From positions 2,501-66,500 of the forward strand of contig JAUCEF010000025.1 of assembly GCA_033558025.1 (NCBI GenBank): a stretch of 64,000 nt of DNA, read 5' to 3'. Shown here piece after piece: positions 9,423-18,767 of the stretch. The notes beneath the pieces are model-generated. The model saw nothing but the letters and a program-made list of their open reading frames with translations, was not told where the DNA came from and did no database searches. Made by a program: the position numbers and the translations under genes. Within the stretch, counting starts at the first letter, position 1. Every line of letters begins with the position of its first letter. The stretch comes from Phytophthora sp. 'mugwort' (taxonomy: Eukaryota; Oomycota; Peronosporomycetes; Peronosporales; Peronosporaceae).

Positions 9423-9965
9423 ATGTGCTTCTTACGTTTTTGTTTTGCTAACTGGCAAGTCTCACACATAAGTAATTATCTACCTTTCAGCATCATTCCG
9501 TCTACGATGCTCTTGTCCGACATGAACTTCAGGTATTAGGCACTTGTGTGCCCAAGTCGATCATGCCAAACACGAATGTCTGCTAGCCCATCCATTATCG
9601 TGAACTTTACCACTTCAGCAACGCGAGTCGTCACTGCTTTCTGCGAGTCTTTTCCCGTAAACGAATTATAACTACGAAAGCTCCACACATTGTTCGGCTG
9701 CAGCGTTGCAGCTAATAGGTACTTATCATCATCATAGACGTTGAATGCGCCTGAAGCCGGGTCCTGTACCTCTCTGAGATTCTGAGATCTTGCAATACCG
9801 GCGAAAATAAATTCCAGCACGTATAGCGACATACAGCACCTGGTCCAAAGTAAACTTTTGCAGCTGACCATTTTCAGACTTCGTCACTAGTTCAGCGACG
9901 CCAATACGAACAGCATGTGTCAACATGTCTTGTGCACCCACGGCACGGGTCCATCGCAGTGTCAA
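9423..9965 (-). pseudogene. Copia-1 protease end / GAG-pre-integrase / start of integrase
   Basis: Two overlapping frames. One reads MLTHAVRIGVAELVTKSENG and LDQVLYV, typical of the protease to pre-integrase linker. The other carries the pre-integrase block ending VWHDRLGHTS, in which the His residues belong to the integrase zinc finger. The reading continues past a stop to CETCQLAKQKRKKH, the Cys half of that finger, at the very edge of the Gypsy-1 LTR. Frame changes and the truncation make it non-functional. Confidence 0.8.
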
Positions 9966-10186
9966 ACTCGTTATAACTCATGAAATACTTCGTGCCAACA
10001 ATGTGTGCACTAGAAGCCGTGCCATATGCCACAAACTTGCATCATAGTCATCCTCCAGCTCTTAGTGATCAGGTACAATGTCTACCTCCGATACAACATG
10101 GGCTCTAAGAATTGGAACCACTGCACAATTCACACTCTGTCTCTTAGCACCTCCTTTGCCGGCCTTCTGCTGGTTTGTCCGTGTTG

Positions 10187-10396
10187 CTACTGGTATTGTT
10201 TGCTGTTGTCAACTTGCACAGCTCCTACAACCGCTGGTTTCGACTCCAGCTCGGGACAAAATCGCCTGATGTGCCCCAACTGATGGCAATCGTGACACTC
10301 GATTTTAACCTGTCCTTTTCTTGTTCCACTTCTTGGCTGAACTTCCATGATATTGCTTATCATTATTTGGCTTGCTACTACGACTAGTAGGCCCAA
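10187..10396 (-). pseudogene. Copia-1 gag zinc knuckle
   Basis: Contains CHDCHQLGHIRRFC, a CX2CX4HX4C RNA-binding knuckle of the kind found in Copia Gag. It sits between the capsid part and the protease region in the expected order. The frame is separated from the upstream gag by a stretch containing a C16 homopolymer (about 10483-10498), a likely place for a frameshift or sequencing slippage. Confidence 0.75.
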
Positions 10397-10513
10397 CGAG
10401 CACCAAATACACCACCACTTTCATCTTTGAGCTGGGCTTCTGCAACCAAAACCAAATCCAGAATCTCCTCAGATTTTGACTGCCCCCCCCCCCCCCCCTA
10501 CCAAAGCGCACCA

Positions 10514-11020
10514 TTATGTAAGTTGCTGGTACTTTTCATATTGGGGCAAGCTATTCAGCAAACCGTCGATCATGTCGACATCATGAACGGTATACTTAAG
10601 CACCGTGAGCTGATCCCTGATATCCATTATCTTACCGACATGTAACATCATATCATCACTTTTAGCAGCTCGGATATGCCATAGCTTGTACAAAAGCTGC
10701 CGTTGCTTGTGTACAATTAACACTTCATTACTGGGAGCCTCGTTAACCACCTTTTTCTTCATTACCCTTTGCGCAAACGCAGCTGACACAGAGCCTAGTA
10801 CCATTCGTTGATTTGTGCTTGCTTTTGCTTCCACTCCAAGCGCGCCTTGTCGTCAGCGTCCTCCTCCTGGGCAGCTTTCCTAGAGGCAATCAACTCGAGG
10901 TCCTTCTCCTCCGAAGCAGCTGACCATCAGCGCCTTGTATTATTACTAGTTTTCACCATTCTAGATGATAGGAACTCCTTTCAAGCTCAGCTCGATCTTC
11001 CCACCGCTTCCAATCATGCC
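10514..11020 (-). pseudogene. Copia-1 gag capsid region
   Basis: The clearest part (10514-10834) reads LWHIRAAKSDDMMLHVGKIM, DIRDQLTVL and VDMIDGLLNSLPQYEKYQQL, the pattern of the Copia-type Gag (UBN2 family). Upstream gag N-terminal sequence continues towards 11020 in shifting frames. It lies directly behind the primer-binding site and LTR. Confidence 0.75.
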
Positions 11021-11061
11021 TAGCACCTTGTAACACGTAGCAAGACTAGCACAATATGTTT

Positions 11062-11073
11062 GGGCTCATAACC
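11062..11073 (-). promoter_or_regulatory. Copia-1 primer-binding site complementary to a tRNA-Met anticodon arm
   Basis: The minus strand reads GGTTATGAGCCC, the complement of GGGCTCATAACC, an anticodon-arm sequence with CAT in the loop. Priming from an internal tRNA-Met half-molecule is known for Copia-type elements. Its place between LTR and gag supports the call. Confidence 0.6.
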
Positions 11074-11077
11074 GCGT

Positions 11078-11350
11078 TGAACATGTGAGAGCAAGCTACT
11101 GAGCGTCCAAAGCTCAGCACGAGAGAGAGATAGCAACCACAACTACGTCACTAAACGATACTTGATGTACTGGGTAAATTCGAGACTGAGGCTCAGTCTC
11201 GAATCCCCTTAGCTATCCTACTTACAGATACTGTTAGCGACCCTCTGCGACTCTTCATAGCCGCAGGATCTTCGGCTGCCAGAGGGCGCGACTCCTCGCA
11301 GAAGATCTCGCCAGCACGTCGGTGTCACCAACACGACCAATATTTCAACA
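11078..11350 (-). repeat. Copia-1 putative 5' LTR (273 bp)
   Basis: On the minus strand it starts TGTTGAAATATT and ends TGTTCA directly before the primer site. No second copy is present in the window, so the borders are inferred from TG/CA ends and position. It contains a perfect 12-bp inverted repeat with a 3-nt loop at 11178-11204 (arm ATTCGAGACTGA). Confidence 0.5.
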
Positions 11351-12357
11351 GTGTTGTACTGGATATCGTAACGTAGCAGCATTTGCATGCTCGCAGCGCC
11401 CCGTGTGAATCTCAGATCCAGCCGTGGGCATCTCGCTGACTAGCATTGCTGGGCTTCCAATTAAGCTGTGGCTTCGTGGCGTGACCCTGGAATAGTTTGC
11501 CGGTGCAGCTCTTAAACACTCTTATGTTGCATATGCTATTTAGTTGTGGCGCGATTGGCCGCGCGATTGTGCTTGCGCGATTCAATCAATCGCCCAGGAG
11601 ATTTTGAGTAGAACACACAATATCAGAATTGAACATATGTCATGGTCCCATAGAAAGTTTTTGAATATTAATTAATGAATTCAGATGCTGTAGGTGCGCT
11701 CATGCATCGCCTATACCTAGCTTCACTTTTTATGTGAGAAAAGAATAATTGGTCGAAGCCCAATTACTGTCAGCTCGTTTGAGGAGTTTTCGGCGTCCCT
11801 CGCTTTACTTGCTAATCTTCGAACAACTCTGAACTTTACCATGATTTCTTTTCCCAAAGCTGGACAGGGTTAGGACGAGTCGCTAAACAGAGGACCTGGG
11901 ACCTGTGGTCGGCCGTCGTGTCCCGGGTGGGTATGACTTTAAAAGCATTTACAGATAAGGGTTTTGCTTCGTACTTGGTTTCTACTATAAGTGTTCTTAG
12001 CTCAAAAGTCATTAAACATCCCTCCCCTCATCTGGGATAAGAAGTATATATAGGGTTAGCAAGGCTGTACGCTGAAGGATTCGCCATTATTCGTCGGGCT
12101 ACACTGGGGTAAGGTCGTAACCATGGTGATTATAAGGGCAGATATATACGACGTCCAATATTGTCTGCGATACTGCCCGGTGGGGCACTACGTTAGCTTA
12201 CATGGGGCATTATTACAGGCGGGGCACTATTAAAGGGATGGGGTATTGAATCTTGACACCTTCGCGAAGACGACCGACTTCGAGAAAAAAAAAAAACGTG
12301 CTACCGCTGTCTTTGTAGCTTCTGCTTCGGGCGTAGCCCGCTATAATGACGAAAGGG
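11351..12357. other. Gene-free stretch with a degenerate GGGGCACTATTA repeat
   Basis: No convincing ORF. Between about 12179 and 12250 a motif like GGGGCAYTATTA recurs four times at irregular spacing (GGTGGGGCACTA, CATGGGGCATTATTA, GGCGGGGCACTATTA, GATGGGGTATTGAA). An A12 run follows near 12285. Confidence 0.45.
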
Positions 12358-12582
12358 TCACCAAGATTCATGCCCCATCCATTTAATTAATAAGTTAAGT
12401 TTGTTTTCGCACTTAGGTTCGCGTTTAGGTTTTCGCTTGTGAGTCCGAATCTGATCTCTATTCTTATTGTCGTATCCCTTTTGATAGCCTAAGCGAGCTT
12501 CACGAGTGCGCTGGTAGTAGCGCTTCTGCGCCTCCTTGATTCGCTCTTTGTTAGCCAGGTATTGCTCGGGAGAGTATGCCAT
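12358..12582 (-). CDS. Small basic protein, copy A (MAYSPEQYLANK family)
   Basis: An intact 74-codon frame from ATG at 12582. It starts MAYSPEQYLANKERIKEAQK and continues with RYYQRTREARLGYQKGYDNK and a Lys/Arg-rich tail. The Y-Y-x-x-x-R-x-x-x-L-x-Y-Q-K rhythm resembles the helical KxYYxKNRExxxxYQ repeats seen in phage and giant-virus proteins, often next to HNH nucleases; this is inference by resemblance. A second copy lies at 17479-17718 in opposite orientation, with about 200 bp of clear DNA similarity. Function unknown. Confidence 0.5.
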   Translation of the reverse strand: MAYSPEQYLANKERIKEAQKRYYQRTREARLGYQKGYDNKNRDQIRTHKRKPKREPKCENKLNLLIKWMGHESW

Positions 12583-12731
12583 CTTTGCATATGATACAGT
12601 TTTTATTCATCGGAATAAAAATTAATCGATGCAGCAGGAAGAAAGTTCAGCTTCAGCTCTGCATCAATGGGTTACTTTCACATACAACAACCAAATTGGC
12701 AAGATTTTATTTATACCACCTCAAAACTTGT

Positions 12732-14728
12732 CTAAGATTGAATCCGGTAGACGACATCCATGGCGGAATTAAACACCACAATACCCGCCACTCGTGCGTC
12801 ATAACACACAACGAAGATTTTTCCGCAGCGGCGCATGTCTGTCGCTATGCGTTCCATTGGCACATTGTCAGTCGAAGCAACACGTCTAAAGTCAATCAGA
12901 CAGAAATCGGTCAACTCAAGTGAGAATTAGCGAGCACCAGGCGAAAATCGTTCGATGTGTTCAACCAAGTTGCTGGCTTCTCTCAGCAACTCGATGCCCC
13001 AAAAGATGTCACCTCCATGAAATGTAAAATCAACGAACCCACTGGATCCAAACAACGCACCCACGTCGACAGACGTCACAAAAGTGCTTGGTATGCAGCG
13101 ATACGCAGCCTTGTAAAATTCCATTTGCCACGCTCTTTCAAGAGGAATATTGCTCGACAGATTTCTGCCAAGCATCTGGCGGGTGCTATCATGATCGATC
13201 GATCGCATTACTCGAGCGATCATCTCTGGTAGGGTCTGGGGGGGGGCATGAAGTGCTCGGACGATGTGGCCAAGCCGCATCTTGACGAAGCATCGCCACA
13301 TTACTGGCGACGAGAAGTCGATTTGCCGTCCAATTTGAGCCAAAATATCCTTTCGAAGACATTTCTCGACTATGTCTTTATCAGTACAAGACTTGGCACC
13401 ACAAGCAATACGTTCCAGCCGAACCAGCTCATTAGGTGTAAGACTTTGCAGCACCTTCACCGAATGTGTCGATGTTAGGGCTTCATATAGGGCTTCATCA
13501 TCTGGTCGATACAGTGACCCACTTTGCAGCATACGGATCCACGTGTCAGGCGACGGAAGATCACTCGCACTCCTTCTCCGGGAGCAGAACACTTCATTGA
13601 GTGCGCGAATGGTACTCACGCACAGACCGACATGTCCGCCAGTCAGCTCTTGCAAATTGGCACAGAATGTCTCCATCGCAGACGATGATATTTCAAAGCA
13701 AGAAATGCCCTTAAACCACCTGGTAACGTACTCTGAGACTTCGGCTCGAGTAAAGTTCAGTTCGTTAATCCCGAACACCATTCGTTCACTAAACTGGATT
13801 GGAGTAGCGAGTCGACTGTATTCAACGCCAGGGCCATAAGCTGTGAACATTAAGATTCTAGCATTGCAGGCGAAATCGATCAGAACCTGATTGACATCTC
13901 CCAGAAAACACGCGATTGGTGTCTAGGGTCTCCTTGCAGATCACATGCGCCTCGTCCAACACAAAATACACCACGTAATCTGATGCTGGAAGAGTCGACT
14001 TAGCGTATACCCAGTCGACCATGCAATTTGCTTGAATATGTTCTCGAAAGTCTCATTGCTGGCCATCCCCAATACCGAGAAGGTGAACACAGCTGCTTTC
14101 TTCTTTTGCCCCTTGTGTCTATTGACTAAGGCACGGTTCACTAATGTCGCCAGTGAGGTTTTCCCAGTCATTGGCGGACTTTTGACAAGCACAACGTGCG
14201 TCTCTTCAAGGCGTCCGATGATACACGCCGTAACGGCGCTCCGAGCTAGCGTTCGTTCGTCGTTTGATTAATGCCACCCAGTGTCCCCTCAGACCCCTGC
14301 ATGTGAAACCAGACGACATCCTGATCTGCAACGCTATGCACTTGCTGCAATAACGCTGAACCAACTGCACTCAACGGCTTCGGAGGCACCACCAGCACCT
14401 GGATCGTCTCCTCGGGGAATTCACTGGGGAATTTCGTGCTGATCTTGCTCAGCGGATTCTCCAATTCCTCCTTCATATAGAGACTGGCCACATCCTCGAG
14501 GATCTCGCCGTTGCGCATTCGACGCACAAGAGGATCCTCCCACTTCAGCCACGAGCCTTCCGTCTTCTTTGTCAGAAAGAGTCGCAACTTGTCGGCTCGT
14601 TCAGTGTACTTGAGCTCATCCGCGCCAGCCTTTTTCAAGAGAGCCAACGTCTTCCACTCCTCAATGATTATGGAGATCACGCTCCCTTCTCGGCCTTTTT
14701 CAACGACGGCGCAGTTCAACAGCAGCAT
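12732..14728 (-). pseudogene. Crinkler (CRN) effector gene with NTPase and nuclease-like domains, disrupted
   Basis: Reads right to left from ATG at 14728. The N-terminal ubiquitin-like CRN header has LRLFLTKK near residue 50, SWLKWEDPL and a closing VLVVPPKPL near residue 113. A P-loop NTPase follows (PPMTGKTSLA at about 14170-14192), with its Walker B block in another frame near 13960-13990, then a helical region and a C-terminal restriction-nuclease-like domain (WGIELLREASNL). CRN proteins are host-translocated effectors of oomycetes. Breaks: a frame change near 14250, a short out-of-frame patch near 13860-13960, and an in-frame stop at 12927-12929 after which the domain continues to 12732. 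No secretion signal is evident, as usual for CRNs. Confidence 0.8.
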
Positions 14729-14930
14729 ATTTCCTCGACGCGGCAGATTCTCGAATGAAAGAGAAGGGAGGGCGAAAGTTTGGTACCGTACCTAAGCGGG
14801 AAAAGAAGGCGTGATGAAGCGCTGTCTCATAGATGTAGCCCTACCTCAAGCGATTCCAACCAAGGGTGAGAGGTCTCTCTAGCCATTAGAAACGGACAAG
14901 TCATACCAGTAAGCCTTGTCGCCACACCGG

Positions 14931-15894
14931 CTATCGTTGAAGCAGCTTTAAGTTAAGGTTTAACCCTTCTCAGACCTATGAATATGTGATAGATGGTCCC
15001 TTACGCTCTGAGGTTATCGATTGGCTATCTGTTTAGAAACACCAGAGAAATATTAGAAACGATTAAGCCTATTCTGGTGGTGAAATAATGATATGAAGAA
15101 AAAAAACGGTGTAATGTGTCAGTGCCGTTGGCGTCGTAATACATTCATATTCGTGCATTGACAGGAAGCTGACGGTCATTCATCAGCCTCGTCGACAACT
15201 TCTCCGTGGATGTTCAGGCCACTGACGACGAACTCGAAATGCGGTGAGTGTAGCACGATAGCACACATGTACATGGCGAGGCCATCACGCAGCCGATGAG
15301 GATGAACGTCGATGAGGGTCCCACCGCTTCAATACACGGCAGATGGCCTTGGCCCACACGACGGACCCAACACCGTAGCCACCGACGGCAAAAGCCAGCG
15401 GCAGTGCCACGGTAATCGGGGAACCACTTCTGCAGCGCCGAGACGGGCGAAATATAGCAGAGTACCATACCGAAACCGCAGAAGATTCCGCAGCCGATAT
15501 AAATGGCTGTAATGGTCTTGAAATGTACTCCAATAGCCACGATAACGTTGCCAATGAAGAAGGACGACGTGCCCAGCACCACGTCTGCATGCGGTCCGTG
15601 ATGCTCGATCCACGGACCCATGATCGCCGTTGTCGTGCCGAAGACCCCCACGGCGATGTAGAAGGCCTTGACGGCTCGACCAGCCTTGTTGTCGTCGTAT
15701 ATATTAGTAGTGAGAGCTGGTGCATTGCGTCGGCAGTTTTTTTCTTAGCATTATCTTACAAGGAATAGGTCAAATCATTTCTAATGCTCAGCTGGTGTTT
15801 CTAACCAGACAACCAATGGATAGCCTCAGGGCGATAGGAAGCATCTAACACATATTAGATAGGTCTAAGAAGGATTAAAGCTCCTTCACCAATA
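14931..15894. mobile_element. Element with about 180-190 bp terminal inverted repeats enclosing an MFS gene fragment
   Basis: 14931-15122 and the reverse complement of 15717-15894 align along their length. Shared blocks include TTAGAAACACCAG, CAGACCTAT with nearby ATGTG.TAGAT, and the inner GAAGAAAAAAA run before a GTAATG/GCAATG-type end. The similarity is diverged but collinear. The roughly 590 bp between the repeats is almost entirely the transporter fragment. Long TIRs around a captured host fragment resemble Pack-MULEs. A third copy of the inner repeat half lies near 25677-25805. Confidence 0.6.
15172..15716 (-). pseudogene. MFS transporter fragment (oxalate/formate-antiporter-like)
   Basis: A fragment of a multi-pass membrane transporter of the major facilitator superfamily. 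Visible features are FGTTTAIMGPWIEHHGP, VVLGTSSFFIGNVIVAIGVH, IYIGCGIFCGFGMVLCYISP and QKWFPDYRGTAAGF, the loop-and-helix pattern of the oxalate/formate antiporter branch common in oomycetes. The frame shifts near 15385 (AVGGYGVGSVVWAK is in another frame) and the piece ends in FEFVVSGLNIHGEVVDEADE before a stop at 15172. Only about three helices of the usual twelve remain. It exactly fills the space between inverted repeats, suggesting capture by a transposon. Confidence 0.7.
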
Positions 15895-16123
15895 AGCTGT
15901 TCGTTTGAATGACACAACTCGTTAGCTTTAGGATGCAAGGATAAACCGGTGTTTCTTGAACCCACTGCAATAGGTGGTGAATGATACAGACGCAATCAAC
16001 CTGCACGAGTTTGTTAACAACAGTTTTATTAAACAGTGCTAATGAAGAGGCTGTGATAAAAAAAATCATTGTCTGTCTCGAAAGCGTCGAGCACTTGAAT
16101 TGGGTTGTTGGCGGGCGTAGTAT

Positions 16124-16477
16124 TTACAGGTCGGTGTCATCGCTCAGCTCAATATACGATATATTTTCCACTTGCACGTCTTGTACGATAGACATACGTT
16201 GCATTTCATTAGTCGCTGTGAGGTAGTCGCTTTGTTGAGCTTGTTGATGTAGAAAGTGGCAAAGGAACTCAGTTGCCTGATAGCGTCGCGGGATGTTGAC
16301 GAGTGGAAGCTCGGAGAAGTGCACATAAATCCAGCCCACGATCGGAGTGACGTTATTTGCGTGGGACTTGCAATATGCTGGTGCGAATTCGGCCTTTATC
16401 GGTCTTCGACACACTTCGCAAGGGATCGTCGGTGCATCCTTAAGATTGCGGCGCATCGTGGCAGACGGGAAGTTCAT
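16124..16477 (-). CDS. Hypothetical 117-residue protein with a possible zinc site
   Basis: An intact frame from ATG at 16477. Near residues 20-40 it has CEVCRRPIKAEFAPAYCKSH, a C-x2-C-x13-C-x2-H arrangement that could bind zinc. The rest is not recognised and ends in an acidic ELSDDTDL tail. It lies in an AT-rich stretch beside the W-repeat protein remnant, so both may share an origin. It could also be a chance frame. Confidence 0.35.
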   Translation of the reverse strand: MNFPSATMRRNLKDAPTIPCEVCRRPIKAEFAPAYCKSHANNVTPIVGWIYVHFSELPLVNIPRRYQATEFLCHFLHQQAQQSDYLTATNEMQRMSIVQDVQVENISYIELSDDTDL

Positions 16478-16888
16478 CGTTGTATGATGTCGATTGTTGT
16501 GGTGGTGTGGTGGTGGTGAGTGGGTAGCCGCCGGTAAATTAGACTGAGGCGATATTTAAGCTCGTCCCAGGTAAGACAAATACGCGTTACCTACGCTGCT
16601 TACAAAAGCCAATATGCGAATTAAACAACGTACACTCCGCGACTGTATCCACGGTCTAGATGGATTCGTAGTAAATATATGGATTTGAAGTAAACTACAT
16701 GGATTCGTAGTTTGTGGCGTGACAAAAAAACAAGGTTGCAAACTGTTAATTGTAAAACATGTACTAAAAAAAACAAAGCTCAGATTATAAGTAGTTGCCA
16801 ATCAAAGATGATATATGTTCAGGCAGATACTTTGTTCTGTGCAAATGATTTGATCGCATGCATTGCCTCATAGCGCTTATTGAGTTGG

Positions 16889-17400
16889 TCACACATGATG
16901 AGCTTTGGCCTCCGGACAATGTTTTGTAATACTAACTCCATACCAATCAATATAGTAAATAAACATGATGATCAAGGATATTGATAATGGTAAATGTGCG
17001 CTGAACACATACCAATCAATGTGTTTGGCCACTTTCCGAATCAGATTAATTGATATGCATTGGTGTTGAATAATGGTTGACCAATTCAATATATTGATAT
17101 GCATTGGTGTTGAAGAATGATTGACCAATTCAATCTATCGCTGTATGTATCAATGAAGGCTTCAGGCAATAATTGTTTGGACCCGACTCTTTTCCATTCG
17201 ATACGATCAGCATGATTAAGAATGAGCAACTCGGATATCGGTTGCTCGTAACTAATGCTGCTCCAACTAACGCGATCGCTGAATTCGCTAATTAAGCTCT
17301 CTGACAGGAGTTGCCTGCTACTAACGCGTCTCCAGCGAAGCACATTGTCATACTTGCGAATGAAGTCTTCTGATAGATTCATATTCGTAGTAAAATACAT
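16889..17400 (-). pseudogene. W-repeat protein resembling giant-virus repeats, broken by a 44-bp duplication
   Basis: Reads right to left from ATG at 17400. It is built of about 23-residue units of the form [L/P]xSExxIxxxxDxhxWxxhSxxQ; units include LSEDFIRKYDNVLRWRRVSS, LSESLISEFSDRVSWSSISY and LPEAFIDTYSDRLNW, with at least seven recognisable. This arrangement resembles the LSEDFIxKxxDxVDWxxIS repeats of Mimivirus and relatives (recognised from memory, not searched). A 44-bp tandem duplication at 17049-17136 changes the frame, after which further units (KHIDWYVFSAHL, YYIDWYGVSITK) continue. Function unknown. Confidence 0.5.
17049..17136. repeat. 44-bp tandem duplication
   Basis: Copies at 17049-17092 and 17093-17136 differ at about two positions (TTGATATGCATTGG core). 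Because 44 is not a multiple of three, it shifts the frame of the surrounding repeat protein. Confidence 0.85.
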
Positions 17401-17478
17401 GGATTCGCGGTAAATCAGATTCGCAATAAACTATATATTTTTCAATCCTAACGAATATAAAGTTATTAATATACAAAG

Positions 17479-17718
17479 ATGACTTACTCTCCCGAACAAT
17501 ACTTAGCAAACAAAGTGCGCATCAAAGAGGCGCAGAAGCGCTACTACCAGCGCACACGCGATGCTCGCTTAACCTGTATCAAAAGGGGTAGGACGATAAG
17601 AATAGGGATCAGATTCGGACTCGCAAGCGGAAACCTAAAAGCGAACTTAACACAGGCGAAAGCGAGCCTAATAATGAAACCGAACTTAGCTGAATTATTT
17701 AAAAAAAAATTAACGTAA
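17479..17718 (+). pseudogene. Small basic protein, copy B (MTYSPEQYLANK family), frameshifted
   Basis: Starts MTYSPEQYLANKVRIKEAQK and matches copy A at 12358-12582 through RYYQRTRDARL. There a small indel throws the reading out of frame, so the rest (CIKRGRTIRIGIRFGL...) is unrelated in protein although the DNA stays similar. The two copies face outward and bracket about 4.9 kb. Upstream of it, a motif like GGATTCGTAGTAAA recurs at 16660-16710 and 17386-17440. Confidence 0.6.
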
Positions 17719-18412
17719 AAAGTCAGGAGTTATATAGGCGATGGGAGAGTCCATACAGTATCGGTGTGCGAATCACACCACAGAATTGCTGCGATTCCAG
17801 CAGCAATGAAATGAATTCAGAGCTCCAAGACGTATCTCACTCTAGCTCCCTTTGCTGACACTTCTGCTCGCCAGCGGTTGCTGCACGAACGCTATTCAAC
17901 GACGAGTGTTCTTCATCGCCAGGATAGAACGTCAACTTCGCGACCTTGAAGCTCAATGCAGAAATTGTTGACGAGCCACGAATTCGATGCCATGGTCCAT
18001 GAAGCACATTCTGATGGGACAGGATTAGGCGGCGTATTCGAAAGCCGCGTCCTGACCGTCATGCCGTGTGCTACGCTACAGTGTCGTAAAATACTTCAAT
18101 ACGAAAACGGAAAAAGTAGTAACAAAGTGAACACACGAATGCAAATTGTATTGCATGTCCGGTGCTAGCTTCACTACTGTTTGCAGCATCACTGGCGGTC
18201 GGAGCTCAGGAAAGGGAAGTCTAATAAGGCAAAGTCGTATAGGTAGCTTGTGTTAAGGAATCCTTAAACGTGACCGATACGAACTTTCAAATGAAAAGTA
18301 CTCTGGGAGCACGGGTGTACTGATCAACGCCTCGCACGTAGTTGAAGCTAGTACTGATAGAATGTTTCTGCCGTCCGGACGTATCGAGCTGCCGTCATGC
18401 TGTAGATGACGC
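17719..18412. other. Stretch without recognisable genes
   Basis: Short frames only, none with motifs. It forms the 3' flank of the RXLR relic. Nothing else noted. Confidence 0.4.
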
Positions 18413-18767
18413 CTACTCCATCGCATAGCGCATATTTGAGTTCTGGCGCTTTAAGGCCTCTCTAGCCTTGTTGTTCTTCTTCACTAATCGAGCAACTTTC
18501 CAGTTGACAGTGCCAGGAATTCGCCTCTTCAACCACTCCATAATTTTTGCCGCCATTAATCGTTCCTCTTCGACCTTGCTCTCATCCGTAGGAGCCTTCT
18601 CGATTGTGCGCAGAATTCGTCCTCCGTCGGCGTGGGTTGCATCGACGATATCTGGTAACGTTCCCCTCGATCATGGCCTGGTTGGAGCTCTTGGTCGTGG
18701 GGAGCGCTGTGCCGCTAGCGTAGAGAGTGACCGAGATAACTACAGCGAAGATGTATATGAGGCGCAT
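18413..18767 (-). pseudogene. RXLR-dEER effector gene with a one-base frameshift
   Basis: Starts at ATG 18767 with a secretion signal (MRLIYIFAVVISVTLYASGT, likely cleaved after the Ala/Gly/Thr-rich segment). After about 40 codons the frame is lost near 18655-18660. In the shifted frame the sequence continues with RILR, a perfect RxLR match, then an acidic stretch ending EEER, and a basic helical C-terminus rich in Lys and Arg up to a stop at 18413. Signal peptide, RXLR and EER in this order and spacing (about residues 1-20, 52 and 69) define oomycete host-targeted effectors. The total of 355 bp is one more than a multiple of three. It is a recent pseudogene or a sequencing error. Confidence 0.78.

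Larger units (their letters stand above)
9423..11350 (-). mobile_element. Copia-1: 5' half of a Ty1/Copia element, truncated by Gypsy-1
   Basis: On the minus strand, from right to left: a putative 5' LTR (11078-11350), a half-tRNA primer site (11062-11073), gag, zinc knuckle, protease region and GAG-pre-integrase domain. It is cut at 9422 by the Gypsy-1 LTR just after the integrase zinc-binding CETCQLAK motif. The remaining integrase, RT and RNase H do not reappear on the other side of Gypsy-1. Confidence 0.8.

Noticed and set aside
10483..10498. C16 run (and G18 at 26133, C12 at 50120) as functional elements
   Set aside because: Homopolymers of this kind arise by slippage and may be sequencing artefacts; noted only as possible causes of frame changes.
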